Shown: positions 27,221 through 38,220 of the stretch, in pieces
How the letters are laid out: each line of letters begins with the position of its first letter
How positions within the stretch are numbered: position 1 is the first letter of the stretch
DNA from: Pelagicoccus sp. SDUM812005
GTDB lineage: Bacteria > Verrucomicrobiota > Verrucomicrobiia > Opitutales > Opitutaceae
DNA: 64,000 bases
Direction of reading: 5' to 3'
Assembly: GCF_031127875.1 (NCBI RefSeq)
Contig: NZ_JARXIA010000018.1
Location: forward strand, 62,001 to 126,000
The notes under the pieces: model-generated
Told to the model about the DNA's origin: nothing
The model's database searches: none
Seen by the model: the letters and a program-made list of their open reading frames with translations, nothing else
Program-made: the position numbers and the translations under genes

Positions 27221-27821
27221 GAGCGTGTGCTGGCTGGGAGGATGGGCGGTGCCGGCGGAGAGCTTGCGAGCGTTTGCTCAGTGGAGTTGGCCGGAGGTTT
27301 CGCATCGGATCGTATTGCCGAGAGCCGGCTGGGAGGCGGAGCTCGAGGCGGAGGACTGCGACGCGTTGGTGGCGTATTCGCTGGGGGCTCAGCTTTGGTT
27401 TTCCTGTCCGGACTTGTGGGGGCGCTTTGAGCGGGTGGTGTTGCTGGCGCCGTTTTGCGATTTTCGGAGGGAAGCGGGGCTGGGTGGAAAGGTGGGACAG
27501 GCTCAGTTGCTGTACTTGCGGCGTTGGCTGCAGCGGGATGCCTTGGGGGCGGTGCGGGACTTTTACGCGCGGGCGGATCTGCAGATGGAGGAGATGGATG
27601 CCTTGCCGTATGGGGAGGAGGACTTGCTTTGGGGAGTGGAGCGTCTGTTGGAAGGGAACGGCACGTTGGGGGCGGCTCCGTGGGAGTCGTGGGAGGCGAG
27701 AGTGGGGGGAGAGGATCGTTTGCTGGATGTGGAGGGGATTTCGAAATGGTGCCGCAGGCTGGAGGTGGTGCCCGGTCGCGGGCACGATTGGCGAGACTTG
27801 ATGGAGGGATTGCGATGGTGA
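27213..27821 (+). CDS. BioG/BioH-type pimeloyl-ACP methyl ester esterase
   Basis: 202 residues from GTG 27213, with GGAGG 8 bp upstream. The protein has an alpha/beta-hydrolase pattern: oxyanion region GGWAVP (9-14), nucleophile S56 in AYSLGA, probable acid D168 in GGEDRLL and H191 in GRGHDW. In biotin synthesis such an esterase releases pimeloyl-ACP from its methyl ester after the BioC-initiated cycles. The position between bioF and bioC supports this role strongly. Whether it belongs to the BioG or BioH branch, or a separate one, cannot be settled by eye. It is shorter than E. coli BioH (about 256). Confidence 0.82.
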   Translation: MPRSVCWLGGWAVPAESLRAFAQWSWPEVSHRIVLPRAGWEAELEAEDCDALVAYSLGAQLWFSCPDLWGRFERVVLLAPFCDFRREAGLGGKVGQAQLLYLRRWLQRDALGAVRDFYARADLQMEEMDALPYGEEDLLWGVERLLEGNGTLGAAPWESWEARVGGEDRLLDVEGISKWCRRLEVVPGRGHDWRDLMEGLRW

Positions 27822-28552
27822 GGCCTTGCGAGCTGGGGTTCGGCGCCAAGGCGGAGCAGTACGACGCGCGAGCTCAAGTGCAGGCGAGGGTGGCGGGTTG
27901 GACGGCGGAGTGGCTCGATCCGGCTCTGGCGGGCCTGGATGCTCTGGAGTTCGGGGCGGGCACGGGCTTGTTTACGAGGTATGCGGCGCGGCTGCACGGA
28001 AGGCGCTTGTGGGCGACGGACGTGGCGGAGCCGATGTTGGAAGTGGGGCGTCGGGCGAGCCTTGGCTGTCGCTGGCTGGAGCAGGACGCTTGGAATCCGA
28101 GCTTGGAGGGGCCCTTTGGGGCTCTTTATACGACGAGCTTGCTGCAGTGGTGTCCGGACCCGCTGGATACGCTGAGGAAGTGGCGTGGTTTGGCGGAGGC
28201 AGGCTCCCGGCTGCTGGGAGCCGTATTCGTGGCGGGCACGATGCGGGAGTGGGAGTCTTGCGAGGGGGCGTTGGGTCAGGTCGCTTGGCGTGCGGAGGCG
28301 GATTGGCTGGTGGCTTTGGAAGGCAGTTGCTGGAGCTTGGTTCGAAGCGAGGTGGCCAGCTGGGTCGAGTATGCGGAGTCGGCTCGGGAAGCGGCTCGGA
28401 GCTGGCATGGGATCGGGGCGGTGGTTTCGGGGGGGGAGAGGCGAGTGGGGGAATTCCTTCGCTCGATGCGTCGCTACCAGCGGGAGTGGGGTGGCGGGCG
28501 TGGAGTGCCTTGCACTTGGCGGGTCTTGCGTTTCGAGGCGGAGGGACGCTGA
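27815..28552 (+). CDS. bioC: Malonyl-ACP O-methyltransferase
   Basis: 245 residues from ATG 27815, overlapping the bioG-type stop codon. BioC methylates malonyl-ACP so that fatty-acid synthase can build the pimeloyl chain. The opening KAEQYDARAQVQ and SAM motif LEFGAGTGLFTRY (about 44-56) are typical, followed by the post-I ATDVAEPMLEV and the LQWCPDPLDTL region. It is the last gene before the operon terminator. Confidence 0.92.
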   Translation: MVRPCELGFGAKAEQYDARAQVQARVAGWTAEWLDPALAGLDALEFGAGTGLFTRYAARLHGRRLWATDVAEPMLEVGRRASLGCRWLEQDAWNPSLEGPFGALYTTSLLQWCPDPLDTLRKWRGLAEAGSRLLGAVFVAGTMREWESCEGALGQVAWRAEADWLVALEGSCWSLVRSEVASWVEYAESAREAARSWHGIGAVVSGGERRVGEFLRSMRRYQREWGGGRGVPCTWRVLRFEAEGR

Positions 28553-28600
28553 GGGCGAAATGGGTCTCCGGGCGATGCGTGTCGCATCGTACTGTCCCAG

Positions 28601-28627
28601 AGCGCGACGCGGTGTCGCGCTTTATTT
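28601..28627 (+). terminator. Intrinsic terminator of the biotin operon
   Basis: 8-bp stem AGCGCGAC / GTCGCGCT with a 5-nt loop, followed by TTATTT, 48 bp after the bioC stop. Confidence 0.82.
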
Positions 28628-28776
28628 AGGTCATGGATTTCGCGAAAAGTTTTTCATGGATTGTAACTGCTTGGTTGGGAGCGTGTAGCATTCGGCTTGA
28701 GGGGAACGAGCATCGCATTCAGGAACTTGGAACGCTCGTTGCTATCATTGAACCCGAACACTACGAAAGAACTCAA

Positions 28777-29463
28777 ATGTTTGCATTTCTCATTCTCATT
28801 ATCCCGACCTTCATTCTCGCTTTCTGGGCGCAGAACAAGGTCCGCTCGGCTTACGGCAAGTATGTGCAGGTCCCGTCGCGGGGAAACATCACCGGTCGGG
28901 AAGCTGCGGCAGCTGTGATGCAAAAGGCTGGTATTTATGACGTGGAGATCGTGCAGGTGCGCGGCGAATTGACCGACCACTACGATCCGATCAACAAGCG
29001 CCTCGCCCTGAGCGAGCACAACTACAATGGCACGAGCCTTGCGGCGCTCGGCGTGGCGGCCCACGAAGCGGGTCACGCGGTGCAGCACAAGATCGGCTAT
29101 TCGATGTTGAAGGCCCGCATGGCCATGATCCCGGTGACGAACATTGCGTCGAGCTTGATGCCGTTCGTGATGTTTGGCCCGATGATCCTTTTCGGAGCGG
29201 GCCTGGGCACGCTGTTCCTGAAGATCGGCGTCGGCTGTTACCTGGTGATGACCGCCTTCCATCTGGTGACCTTGCCGGTGGAGTTCGACGCGAGCCGTCG
29301 GGCGAAGCAGGAGCTGGTTTCCCTGGGAATTTTGGGGCAGGACGAGCTGGTTGGCGTAAATAAAACCTTGGATGCTGCAGCCTGGACGTACGTTGCTGCG
29401 TTTGTTTCATCGCTGGGCTATTTGATCTACCTGCTGATGATGCTCAGCGGTCGCCGCGACTAG
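28777..29463 (+). CDS. YugP-family membrane zinc metallopeptidase
   Basis: 228 residues from ATG 28777 (MFAFLILIIPTF). The upstream open frame is repeat-poor leader sequence and was rejected. An N-terminal helix, then the zinc motif HEAGH at 96-100 preceded by KRLALSEHNYNGTS, and three further hydrophobic helices define the neutral zinc metallopeptidase family of B. subtilis YugP. DASRRAKQEL may carry the third zinc ligand. The physiological substrate is unknown. A strong terminator follows. Confidence 0.9.
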   Translation: MFAFLILIIPTFILAFWAQNKVRSAYGKYVQVPSRGNITGREAAAAVMQKAGIYDVEIVQVRGELTDHYDPINKRLALSEHNYNGTSLAALGVAAHEAGHAVQHKIGYSMLKARMAMIPVTNIASSLMPFVMFGPMILFGAGLGTLFLKIGVGCYLVMTAFHLVTLPVEFDASRRAKQELVSLGILGQDELVGVNKTLDAAAWTYVAAFVSSLGYLIYLLMMLSGRRD

Positions 29464-29545
29464 GGTCGGCTGATCAGAAAAAACCAATTTGAATTTTTGC
29501 TATGCGACTCAGTCGCTTAGCAGGAGGGAAGAGAAACAGAGGAGG

Positions 29546-29575
29546 GAGCCGTCTCGGAAACGAGGCGGCTCTTTT
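29546..29575 (+). terminator. Intrinsic terminator of the YugP-like gene
   Basis: 11-bp stem GAGCCGTCTCG / CGAGGCGGCTC (one G-U pair) with a GAAA tetraloop, then TTTT. Confidence 0.9.
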
Positions 29576-29594
29576 GTGCTTCGGCGTCTCGAGC

Positions 29595-30431
29595 TCAAGC
29601 CAGCTGTTTGGCCATTGCGGCGGCTGCTTTTTCGGGGGGAGTATCGACGTCGACGAGCTTGACGCCCGGCAGGGTGGATTGGAGCTCGAAGCGGGCGGTG
29701 TAGCGATAGAGGGAGTCAGCGGTGAGGATGCTGCCGGCCAGGGCGAGGGTGGGAAAGGGCTCCGTCTGGGCGAAGTCGTGGTAGACCAGGAGGGCAAGCT
29801 TGGCGAGCTGTTCGGCTTCGATGCGGAGGATGTCGAGCGCCTTGAGGTCGCCCGCGGCGGCGAGCTCGATGACGCGGGGGGCGAGGGCGGCGATCGCTGG
29901 GCGGGAATCGGCGGCGGGCAGCAAGCGGGTGTCGATGGCCCGCTTTCCGATGGCGTATCCACTTCCTGGATCGTCGTAGGGGAAGTCGCGGCCGCTGGCG
30001 CGGTAGGTGGTGCCGTCATTGTCGCGGGCGAAGCAGGCGGATCCGGTGCCGGCGATGAGGACGATCCCGGGTTTGCCGCGGAAAGCGGCGAAGTGGGCGA
30101 TGTCTAGGTCGTGGGTGAGGTGGAGCTTGGCTTTTGCGAGTTCGGGAAAGGCAGCGGTGAGGTGGTGGCGGAGCTTCTCGCGTTGCTCTTCGGTGGCCAG
30201 TCCGGCGATGCCCATGCAGAGGGAGCTGCGCTCGGTGAGGCTGACGCGAGTGGCTCTGATGGCGTCCAGGATGTTTTGGGCGGCTTGGGGGAAGCCGATG
30301 TTGTTGGGATTGCATCCGGCGGCGGAGCCGGTGCCGCGGACTTTGCCGGCTGTATCCAGGGCGATGGCGCGGGTATGGGTGCCTCCGCCGTCGACGCCGA
30401 TTTGGAAGCTAGCTGGATTGGGTGAGGACAT
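29595..30431 (-). CDS. BadF/BadG-type sugar kinase (N-acetylglucosamine kinase-like)
   Basis: 278 residues from ATG 30429-30431. The ASKHA-fold phosphate-1 loop GVDGGGTHTRA and phosphate-2 loop LIAGTGSACFAR are clear. The segment GRDFPYDDPGSGYAIGKRAID matches the family typified by human NAGK and by bacterial GspK/MurK-like amino-sugar kinases. It probably phosphorylates N-acetylglucosamine or a related cell-wall amino sugar. No transport or deacetylase gene adjoins, so the substrate stays inferred. Confidence 0.85.
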   Translation of the reverse strand: MSSPNPASFQIGVDGGGTHTRAIALDTAGKVRGTGSAAGCNPNNIGFPQAAQNILDAIRATRVSLTERSSLCMGIAGLATEEQREKLRHHLTAAFPELAKAKLHLTHDLDIAHFAAFRGKPGIVLIAGTGSACFARDNDGTTYRASGRDFPYDDPGSGYAIGKRAIDTRLLPAADSRPAIAALAPRVIELAAAGDLKALDILRIEAEQLAKLALLVYHDFAQTEPFPTLALAGSILTADSLYRYTARFELQSTLPGVKLVDVDTPPEKAAAAMAKQLA

Positions 30432-30690
30432 AGGAGAGGAGTGTCGAGAATGGCGTAGGAGGATAGGACTGGCGATTGGATTTTTTGCGCATCGTGGGAG
30501 CTGGTTGGAGTAGGCAGGCCCAGGGCGAATCGCGGTCTAAGGGGTTTGAGGGAAAGTCTGGCGGGCGAGTCGGAGAGTTACGTGTCTGGGCTTAGGTAGG
30601 GGGTCTTAGTCTGTACTTCTCGGCTATTTCGAGGCTTTGTGGATACGTTCGTAGGGCGGGACATTACTAATCCAACTAATAGATACGCTT

Positions 30691-31365
30691 ATGAAAACGA
30701 TACTTGGGGCATTGCTTGTTGTGGGAAGCAGCTGGACTGCTTTGGCAGAGGAAGAAGAGAAATCGCCGTTTTTCGCCGTGGGGCTGGAAGGCGGTACGAC
30801 GGGGCTAGGAGCTTCGGTTTGGCTGACTGCGTCGAAGCAGTTCACGATCAATGGAGGGTTTGGTTCCTTCGATACGGACGAGGAGTACTCGACGGATGGA
30901 GTGGACTACGAGGGCAACGTTGATTTGTCCAATGGGTTCGCGACCTTGAACTGGCATCCGGGCGGGGGCAACTTTCACCTGTCGGCTGGGGTGGTCTTCA
31001 CGGACAATGCGGTCCGGGTCGTGGGCAGTCCGCAAGAGGGTACGACTTACGAGTTGGATGGAACCGAGTATCCGGCATCGCTGGTGGGGACGATTACGGG
31101 AGACGTGACTTGGGAAAAGTCGACCGCGCCGTATTTTGGACTGGGGTTCTCGAAGCGCCCGCAGGGCAAGGGCTGGGGCGCTTACGTCAACGTCGGCGTG
31201 ATGGAGTCGGGCTCGGCTGTCGCTCGCCTAGAGGCGACGGGAGCGATCGCGAGCCAGCCTTCCTTCCAGGAGGACTTGCGAGCGGAGGAGCAGGAGCTCA
31301 ACGACGAGCTGGATGAGTTTGACTTGTATCCAGTGGTGCGCGTGGGAGTGATGTATCGGTTTTAA
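30691..31365 (+). CDS. Exported protein, probable small outer-membrane beta-barrel
   Basis: 224 residues from ATG 30691. The signal peptide (ILGALLVVGSSWTALA) is followed by alternating strands rich in glycine and aromatic residues. The C-terminal strand LYPVVRVGVMYRF ends in phenylalanine, the usual signal for outer-membrane barrel insertion. An acidic coiled stretch (EDLRAEEQELNDELDE) precedes the last strand. I do not recognise a family. It is a single gene with no obvious partner. Confidence 0.72.
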   Translation: MKTILGALLVVGSSWTALAEEEEKSPFFAVGLEGGTTGLGASVWLTASKQFTINGGFGSFDTDEEYSTDGVDYEGNVDLSNGFATLNWHPGGGNFHLSAGVVFTDNAVRVVGSPQEGTTYELDGTEYPASLVGTITGDVTWEKSTAPYFGLGFSKRPQGKGWGAYVNVGVMESGSAVARLEATGAIASQPSFQEDLRAEEQELNDELDEFDLYPVVRVGVMYRF

Positions 31366-31470
31366 GGATACGGATGGTGTGCGGGAGTCGCGGGCTGGGT
31401 CGAGACGGCCCGGTCCGCTGGATTGCAGGACCTGTTGCGGCGCGCCACGGCGGTCCGGGCCCTACCTAAC

Positions 31471-33516
<2,046 letters not shown>

Positions 33517-33572
33517 TTCTTAGCGGTGTAGGCGGTCGGTGGTTAAGCGGTGGATGGTCTGCCTGGGGCTAA

Positions 33573-35042
33573 CTAGTTTGCGGGAGTCTTGGGGGCGTTG
33601 TCAGATTTTCCGAATACAGGGGTGATGGCTTTGGCCTTTGCTTCGGCGCTTTCGGAGGCGTCGGTGATCCAGCGGCTGACGTCAAAGAAGGTGACGTACA
33701 TCATCATGCCGAAGAGCAGGATCATGAAGCTGCCTTGGAGGGAGGCGATGACGTTGGGGTTGATGGGCTTGCGGCGTAGCTTGTTGATGGTGGCGAAGGC
33801 GATGTGTCCGCCATCGAGCACGGGGATGGGCATCATGTTGAAGAAAGCGAGGCTGACGTTGATGAAGATGACGATCCAGAGGGTGTTGAGCATGTCGTAC
33901 ATGGCGGCGCTTTTGATGACGCGAATGATGCCGACGGGGCCGCTCATGTGGGAGATGCCGACGTCCGAGTTTCGGTGCAGGAGGGCACGCAGGTTGGTGT
34001 AGGTGGTGACGGCGACTTCCTTGAGCTGCTCGGTAGGCGTTTGGTAGAGCAGGCTGCGGTTGGTATCGAAACCGGCGATGCCGCTAAGGACGGCGGTGCG
34101 GCCGTCGGTGTCGACCACGACTTCCTCGGGAGTGATGGTGGCGGTCTTGACGGTGCCTTCCTGCTCGAAGGCGAGGGCGACAGGTTCGGTTCCTTTGGCT
34201 TTGAGGTACTCGGTGTAGAAGGCGATGCTGCGGACGGGGTGACCGTCGAGGGAGACGAGGGTGTCGCCGGGCTTGACGCCGGCTTTTTCAATGGGGGAGT
34301 TCGGGAATACGGCGCCGACCATGACGGTGAAGCCGGGGCGGAGGCCGACTTGGCGCAGCTTCATGCCTTCGGAGATGATGGGCTGGACTTGGAGGTGGAC
34401 TTCTTGGCCGTCGCGTTCGACTACGAATTCGATTTGGCGGGCGCCGTCGGTGGTTTTTCCGGTGCTGAGGGCGATGGCTTGGTGGATGTCGTCCCAGTCG
34501 TGCACGGGGGATCCGTCGATGTAGCGGATGAGGTCGCCGATTTGCATGCCTGCGGCTTTGGCGGGGGCGGGGACTTCTTGGCCGGCGGCGTTGGGGAGGG
34601 TGTCGCTGAGGTAGCCGACTTCGACGGAGGCGCGGTCTTCGGAGGTGGGGCGGCCGGTGAAGAAGAGGATGGTGGCGAGCAGGAAGGCGAAGATGATGTT
34701 GAAGACGGCGCCGGCGACGGCGACGATGACTTTGTCGCGGTAGCCGATGGGGGGCATGGCGTGGGAGTCGATGGAGGAGTCGCCTTCGATGCCGCGCATG
34801 TCGGCGAGCTGGGGGAGGGCGACGTAGCCGCCGAGGGGGAGCCAGGAGAGGCGGTACTCGACGCCGCCGCGGGTCCAGGAGACGATCTTGGGGCCGAAAC
34901 CGATGGAGAAGCGCTCGATGTGCAGGCCGCGCCATTTGGCGGCGAGGAAGTGTCCGAGTTCGTGGACGAAGATGGAGCCGCCGAAGAAGAGGGCGACCAT
35001 GAGGAGGCCCCAGCCTTGGTTGAGTAGATCGGAAAAGTTCAT
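33573..35042 (-). CDS. rseP: Site-2 zinc metalloprotease RseP
   Basis: 489 residues from ATG 35040-35042. The intramembrane zinc motif HELGH is at residues 27-31 and the distal MPIPVLDGGH supplies the aspartate ligand. Two PDZ-like regions lie between. RseP cleaves anti-sigma factors and leftover signal peptides in the inner membrane. The place in an uppS-cdsA-dxr-rseP cluster is conserved in many bacteria, usually with bamA downstream; here ispG follows instead. The protein is longer than E. coli RseP (450). Confidence 0.95.
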   Translation of the reverse strand: MNFSDLLNQGWGLLMVALFFGGSIFVHELGHFLAAKWRGLHIERFSIGFGPKIVSWTRGGVEYRLSWLPLGGYVALPQLADMRGIEGDSSIDSHAMPPIGYRDKVIVAVAGAVFNIIFAFLLATILFFTGRPTSEDRASVEVGYLSDTLPNAAGQEVPAPAKAAGMQIGDLIRYIDGSPVHDWDDIHQAIALSTGKTTDGARQIEFVVERDGQEVHLQVQPIISEGMKLRQVGLRPGFTVMVGAVFPNSPIEKAGVKPGDTLVSLDGHPVRSIAFYTEYLKAKGTEPVALAFEQEGTVKTATITPEEVVVDTDGRTAVLSGIAGFDTNRSLLYQTPTEQLKEVAVTTYTNLRALLHRNSDVGISHMSGPVGIIRVIKSAAMYDMLNTLWIVIFINVSLAFFNMMPIPVLDGGHIAFATINKLRRKPINPNVIASLQGSFMILLFGMMMYVTFFDVSRWITDASESAEAKAKAITPVFGKSDNAPKTPAN

Positions 35043-35059
35043 TTGGACGCGGTAGATTG

Positions 35060-35089
35060 TTTTTTAACCACAAAAAGCGCAAAAGTCAC
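35060..35089. repeat. Intergenic AACCACAAAAAG repeat
   Basis: TTTTTTAACCACAAAAAGCG followed by CAAAAGTCAC lies in the dxr-rseP gap. It shares the TTTTTAACCACA core with 4405-4436. Confidence 0.35.
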
Positions 35090-35140
35090 TGAGGGTCGCA
35101 GGTGTTGCGGGAGCTTTGTGGCTGCTTTGGCTTTAGGTTC

Positions 35141-36325
35141 TCAAATTTTTTGGACGAAGTTGGCGGCGTTTTGCCGGGCGAGCTGGTCGTAGTGGAGGAC
35201 TTCGTCGAGGGAGCTTGGTTCTACGTTTTCGATGGAATCGAGGGTTTTTTCGATGATGGCGGCGATTTCAACGAATTTTAGCTTCCCTGAGACGAAGGCT
35301 TCGACGGCGACTTCGTTCGCGGCGTTGAAGATGCCGTTGGCGACGCCGCAGGCTTCCATGGCCTGGCGGGCGAGGGCGAGGCAGGGGTAGCGTTGGAGGT
35401 CGGGGGCGTGGAAGTCGAGCTGCATGGCTTGGCTGAAGTCGAGGGGGGCGACGACGCCTGCACCGCGGTCGGGGTAGAGGAGGCAGTGCTGGATGGCGAA
35501 GGTCATGTCGGGGGGGCAGAGCTGGGCGAGGACGGAGCCGTCGACGTACTGGACCATGGAGTGCACGATGCTTTGGGGGTGGATGACGGCTTGCACTTGC
35601 TCGGCGCGCATGCCGAAGAGCCAGCGGGCTTCGATCATCTCGAGGCCTTTGTTGGCCATGGTGGCGGCGTCGATGGTGACCTTGGGGCCCATGTCCCAGT
35701 TGGGGTGCTGGAGGGCTTGCTCGAGGGTGACGTGCTTGAGTTGCTCGACGGGGAGGTCGCGGAAGGAGCCGCCGGAGGCGGTGAGGATGAGCTTGTCGAC
35801 GTGCTGGGTGCTGCGCTGCGAGTCGCTGCGCTCGCTCGGCGGGTTGGGGTTGAGGCACTGGAAGATGGCGTTGTGCTCGGAGTCGACGGGGAGGATGAGG
35901 GAGCCGGACTTTTGGGCGGCTTGCATGATGAACTTGCCGGCCAGCACGAGGATTTCCTTGGAGGCGACGGCGAGGGTCTTGCCTGCCTCGATGGCGCGGA
36001 GAGCGGGCAGGAGGCCGTGGGTGCCGACCACGGCGACGAGGGTGGTGTCGGCTGCGGGGAGGGCGGCGAGCTCCTCGAGTCCGGCGAGTCCGCAGTGGAG
36101 CTGGGTGGTGACGGGGAAGGCGGTGCCGGCTTTGGCGGTGGCGTAGGCGCTTTCGTCGAAGATGCCGACATGGGGGACGCCGAATTCGTAGGCGATTTGG
36201 GCGAGCTTCTCGATGTTTTGGTTGGCGGCGATTCCGACGAGATTGAGGCGGTCGCGGTGTTTGCGGATGACTTTGAGAGTGCTCTCGCCGATGGATCCGG
36301 TGGCTCCGAGGAGGACGATGTTCAT
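35141..36325 (-). CDS. dxr: 1-deoxy-D-xylulose 5-phosphate reductoisomerase
   Basis: 394 residues from ATG 36323-36325. Dxr makes MEP from DXP with NADPH, the committed MEP-pathway step. The nucleotide loop GATGSIGESTL opens the protein. SKEILVLAG, LPVDSEHNAIFQCL and ASGGSFRDLP carry the metal and substrate residues. Length is normal. It lies within the uppS-cdsA-dxr-rseP-ispG operon, with repeat-bearing gaps of about 100 bp on both sides. Confidence 0.96.
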   Translation of the reverse strand: MNIVLLGATGSIGESTLKVIRKHRDRLNLVGIAANQNIEKLAQIAYEFGVPHVGIFDESAYATAKAGTAFPVTTQLHCGLAGLEELAALPAADTTLVAVVGTHGLLPALRAIEAGKTLAVASKEILVLAGKFIMQAAQKSGSLILPVDSEHNAIFQCLNPNPPSERSDSQRSTQHVDKLILTASGGSFRDLPVEQLKHVTLEQALQHPNWDMGPKVTIDAATMANKGLEMIEARWLFGMRAEQVQAVIHPQSIVHSMVQYVDGSVLAQLCPPDMTFAIQHCLLYPDRGAGVVAPLDFSQAMQLDFHAPDLQRYPCLALARQAMEACGVANGIFNAANEVAVEAFVSGKLKFVEIAAIIEKTLDSIENVEPSSLDEVLHYDQLARQNAANFVQKI

Positions 36326-36329
36326 GAGG

Positions 36330-36418
36330 GAAATTGGAAACTTAAGATTGCAAGTTTAAGATCGGAATTTGCTCCGCCGCTGAGGGGATTTTCAATTTTC
36401 GATCTGCAATCTTCAATG
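36330..36418. repeat. Intergenic AT-rich inverted repeat
   Basis: AAGATTGCA (36344-36352) and TGCAATCTT (36405-36413) form perfect 9-bp arms 52 bp apart, within low-complexity ATTGAAA-like sequence. It lies between dxr and cdsA inside the operon. Confidence 0.45.
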
Positions 36419-36432
36419 GAGTGCGAGGCGCT

Positions 36433-37266
36433 TTACTGGAGCAGTCCGAAGAGTAGGAAGGCGGTGGGGGAGGTGAGGATGAGGGAGTCGGAGAGGTCGA
36501 AGGCTCCGCCGATGCCGGGGATGAAGCGGCCGGAGTCTTTCTCCTTGGCGGCGCGTTTCATCATGCTTTCGACGAGGTCGGAAACGATGGAAAGGGCTCC
36601 GATGGGGAGGGCGATGATCGCGGCCCACTGGGGCTTGAAGAAGTCGGGGAAGTAGTCGCCGGCGAAGTAGGCGAAGGCGAAGCCGATGCCGACGGAGGTG
36701 AGGCAGCCGCCGATGGCGCCTTCCCAGGTTTTGCCGGGGCTGGTGTTGGGGGACATCTTGTGGCGGCCGAAGGCTTTGCCGAAGAGCAGGGCCCCGACGT
36801 CGCAGAACTTGGCGGTGGCGATGAGCCAGAGGATGAGCATGAGGCCTTCGCCCATGTCGGGGGTGATGGTGAGCATGCGGGCCATGAAGGTGAGCATGAA
36901 GGGGACGTAGATGAGGCCGACGAGGGTGGAGCCGAGGGTCTCGATGCGTTCTTCGACTTCGCGGTGGACGAGGATGCGCAGGCAGATAGCGACGATGGTG
37001 ACGGCGATGATGCTGGCTTGCAGGCCGGGGACGGGGTGGTCGAAGGCTTTCTCTATATAGAAGGGGCCTAGGATCATGAAGGTGCCGAGGCTGGAGCCGA
37101 GGGACTTGAAGGGGCGGCGGCCCATCTTTTCCATGAGGCCGTAGAGTTCCCACTGGGTGCCGAAGCTGATCATGGCGATGAGCCAGACGGCGGCTTCGGG
37201 GGTGTAGCTGACGGAGCCGATGATGATGGCCCAGAGGAGGATAGTGCTGAAAATGCGTTTTGCCAC
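36433..37266 (-). CDS. cdsA: Phosphatidate cytidylyltransferase
   Basis: 277 residues from GTG 37264-37266 (VAKRIFSTILLW), 17 bp after uppS. The frame stays open further upstream through uppS, which was rejected. CdsA makes CDP-diacylglycerol for phospholipid synthesis in the inner membrane. About eight helices are visible, with SPGKTWEGAIGG and the C-terminal signature region SDLVESMMKRAAKEKDSG then FIPGIGGAFDLSDSL. The usual PGHGGxxDRxD is changed to PGIGGAFDLSD: the histidine and arginine are replaced, while the two aspartates remain. Confidence 0.9.
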   Translation of the reverse strand: MAKRIFSTILLWAIIIGSVSYTPEAAVWLIAMISFGTQWELYGLMEKMGRRPFKSLGSSLGTFMILGPFYIEKAFDHPVPGLQASIIAVTIVAICLRILVHREVEERIETLGSTLVGLIYVPFMLTFMARMLTITPDMGEGLMLILWLIATAKFCDVGALLFGKAFGRHKMSPNTSPGKTWEGAIGGCLTSVGIGFAFAYFAGDYFPDFFKPQWAAIIALPIGALSIVSDLVESMMKRAAKEKDSGRFIPGIGGAFDLSDSLILTSPTAFLLFGLLQ

Positions 37267-37283
37267 GTTTGGGGGTGTGGGGG

Positions 37284-38042
37284 TTATGCTGAAGGCTGGA
37301 GTGGGGTGGCGGCGATTTGTTCGCCGGTCTTGCCGAAGCGGCGCTCGCGGTTGCGGTAGCAGGCGAGGGCTTTCTGGAGCTGTTCCTTGCCGAAGTCGGG
37401 CCAGAGGGTTTCGGTGAAGTAGAATTCGGCGTAGGCGGATTGCATGAGCAGGAAGTTGCTGATGCGGGTTTCGCCGGAGGTGCGGATGATGAGGTCGGGG
37501 TCGGGCAGTTCCGCGGTGTAGAGGTGTTGGGAGAAGTCTTCCCAAGCGGTGGTGTCGGCGGCGACCTTCCCGGCGGCGACGGCTTGAGCGAAGGCTTTGG
37601 CGGCGTCGAGGACTTCGTTGCGCGAGGAGTAGTTGAGGGCGAGGGTGAGGTGCCAGTCGTCGAATTCCTTGGTGGCGTCGATGGCTTTTTGCAGGGCTTT
37701 GCGGGCGCTGGCGGGGAGCTCGTCGATGCGGCCGATGGCGTGGAGGCGGACCTTCTTTTTGACGAGGGTCTTGGTTTCGCGGGAGAGGAAGAGCTCGAGG
37801 AGCTCCATGAGGGCGCGGACCTCGAAGTCGGGGCGATTCCAGTTTTCGGCGGAGAAGGCGTAGAGGGTGAGGTAGCGGATGCCGAGCTCCTGGCAGGCGT
37901 CGATGATGGCGCGGGTGGCCTTGGCGCCTTCCTTGTGCCCGCGGGGACGGGAATGTCCGCGTTGCTTGGCCCAGCGGCCGTTGCCGTCCATGATGATGCC
38001 GATGTGCTGTGGATTTGGTTTTTCTGTGGATTCGCCGTTCAT
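37284..38042 (-). CDS. uppS: Undecaprenyl diphosphate synthase (cis-prenyltransferase)
   Basis: 252 residues from ATG 38040-38042. It makes the C55 lipid carrier for peptidoglycan and O-antigen. HIGIIMDGNGRWAKQRG (about 13-29) contains the catalytic aspartate. YAFSAENWNRP and the C-terminal ELPDPDLIIRTSGETRISNFL are family hallmarks. It is the first gene of the isoprenoid/envelope operon running leftwards to ispG. Confidence 0.96.
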   Translation of the reverse strand: MNGESTEKPNPQHIGIIMDGNGRWAKQRGHSRPRGHKEGAKATRAIIDACQELGIRYLTLYAFSAENWNRPDFEVRALMELLELFLSRETKTLVKKKVRLHAIGRIDELPASARKALQKAIDATKEFDDWHLTLALNYSSRNEVLDAAKAFAQAVAAGKVAADTTAWEDFSQHLYTAELPDPDLIIRTSGETRISNFLLMQSAYAEFYFTETLWPDFGKEQLQKALACYRNRERRFGKTGEQIAATPLQPSA

Positions 38043-38220
38043 TCCTTAGCTGGTGGGAAGAATAGCGGCGAGGATCGAATGGGCCTTGTGCTTTGGCAAG
38101 GCGTTATTGGGCGGGGCGCGGAGGCCTGCGGATCGGCTTGGGGCGCGTTCCGGTGTAAATCGCGCCCGCTGTTGCATCTTACTAGCGGCTTGCTACGTAT
38201 TTGGGGTAGTTCATTGCGCT

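Noticed and set aside
33804-35027. 407-residue plus-strand frame opposite rseP
   Set aside because: Low-complexity Gly/Asp/Val composition and exact overlap with a well-supported gene show it is an antisense shadow.
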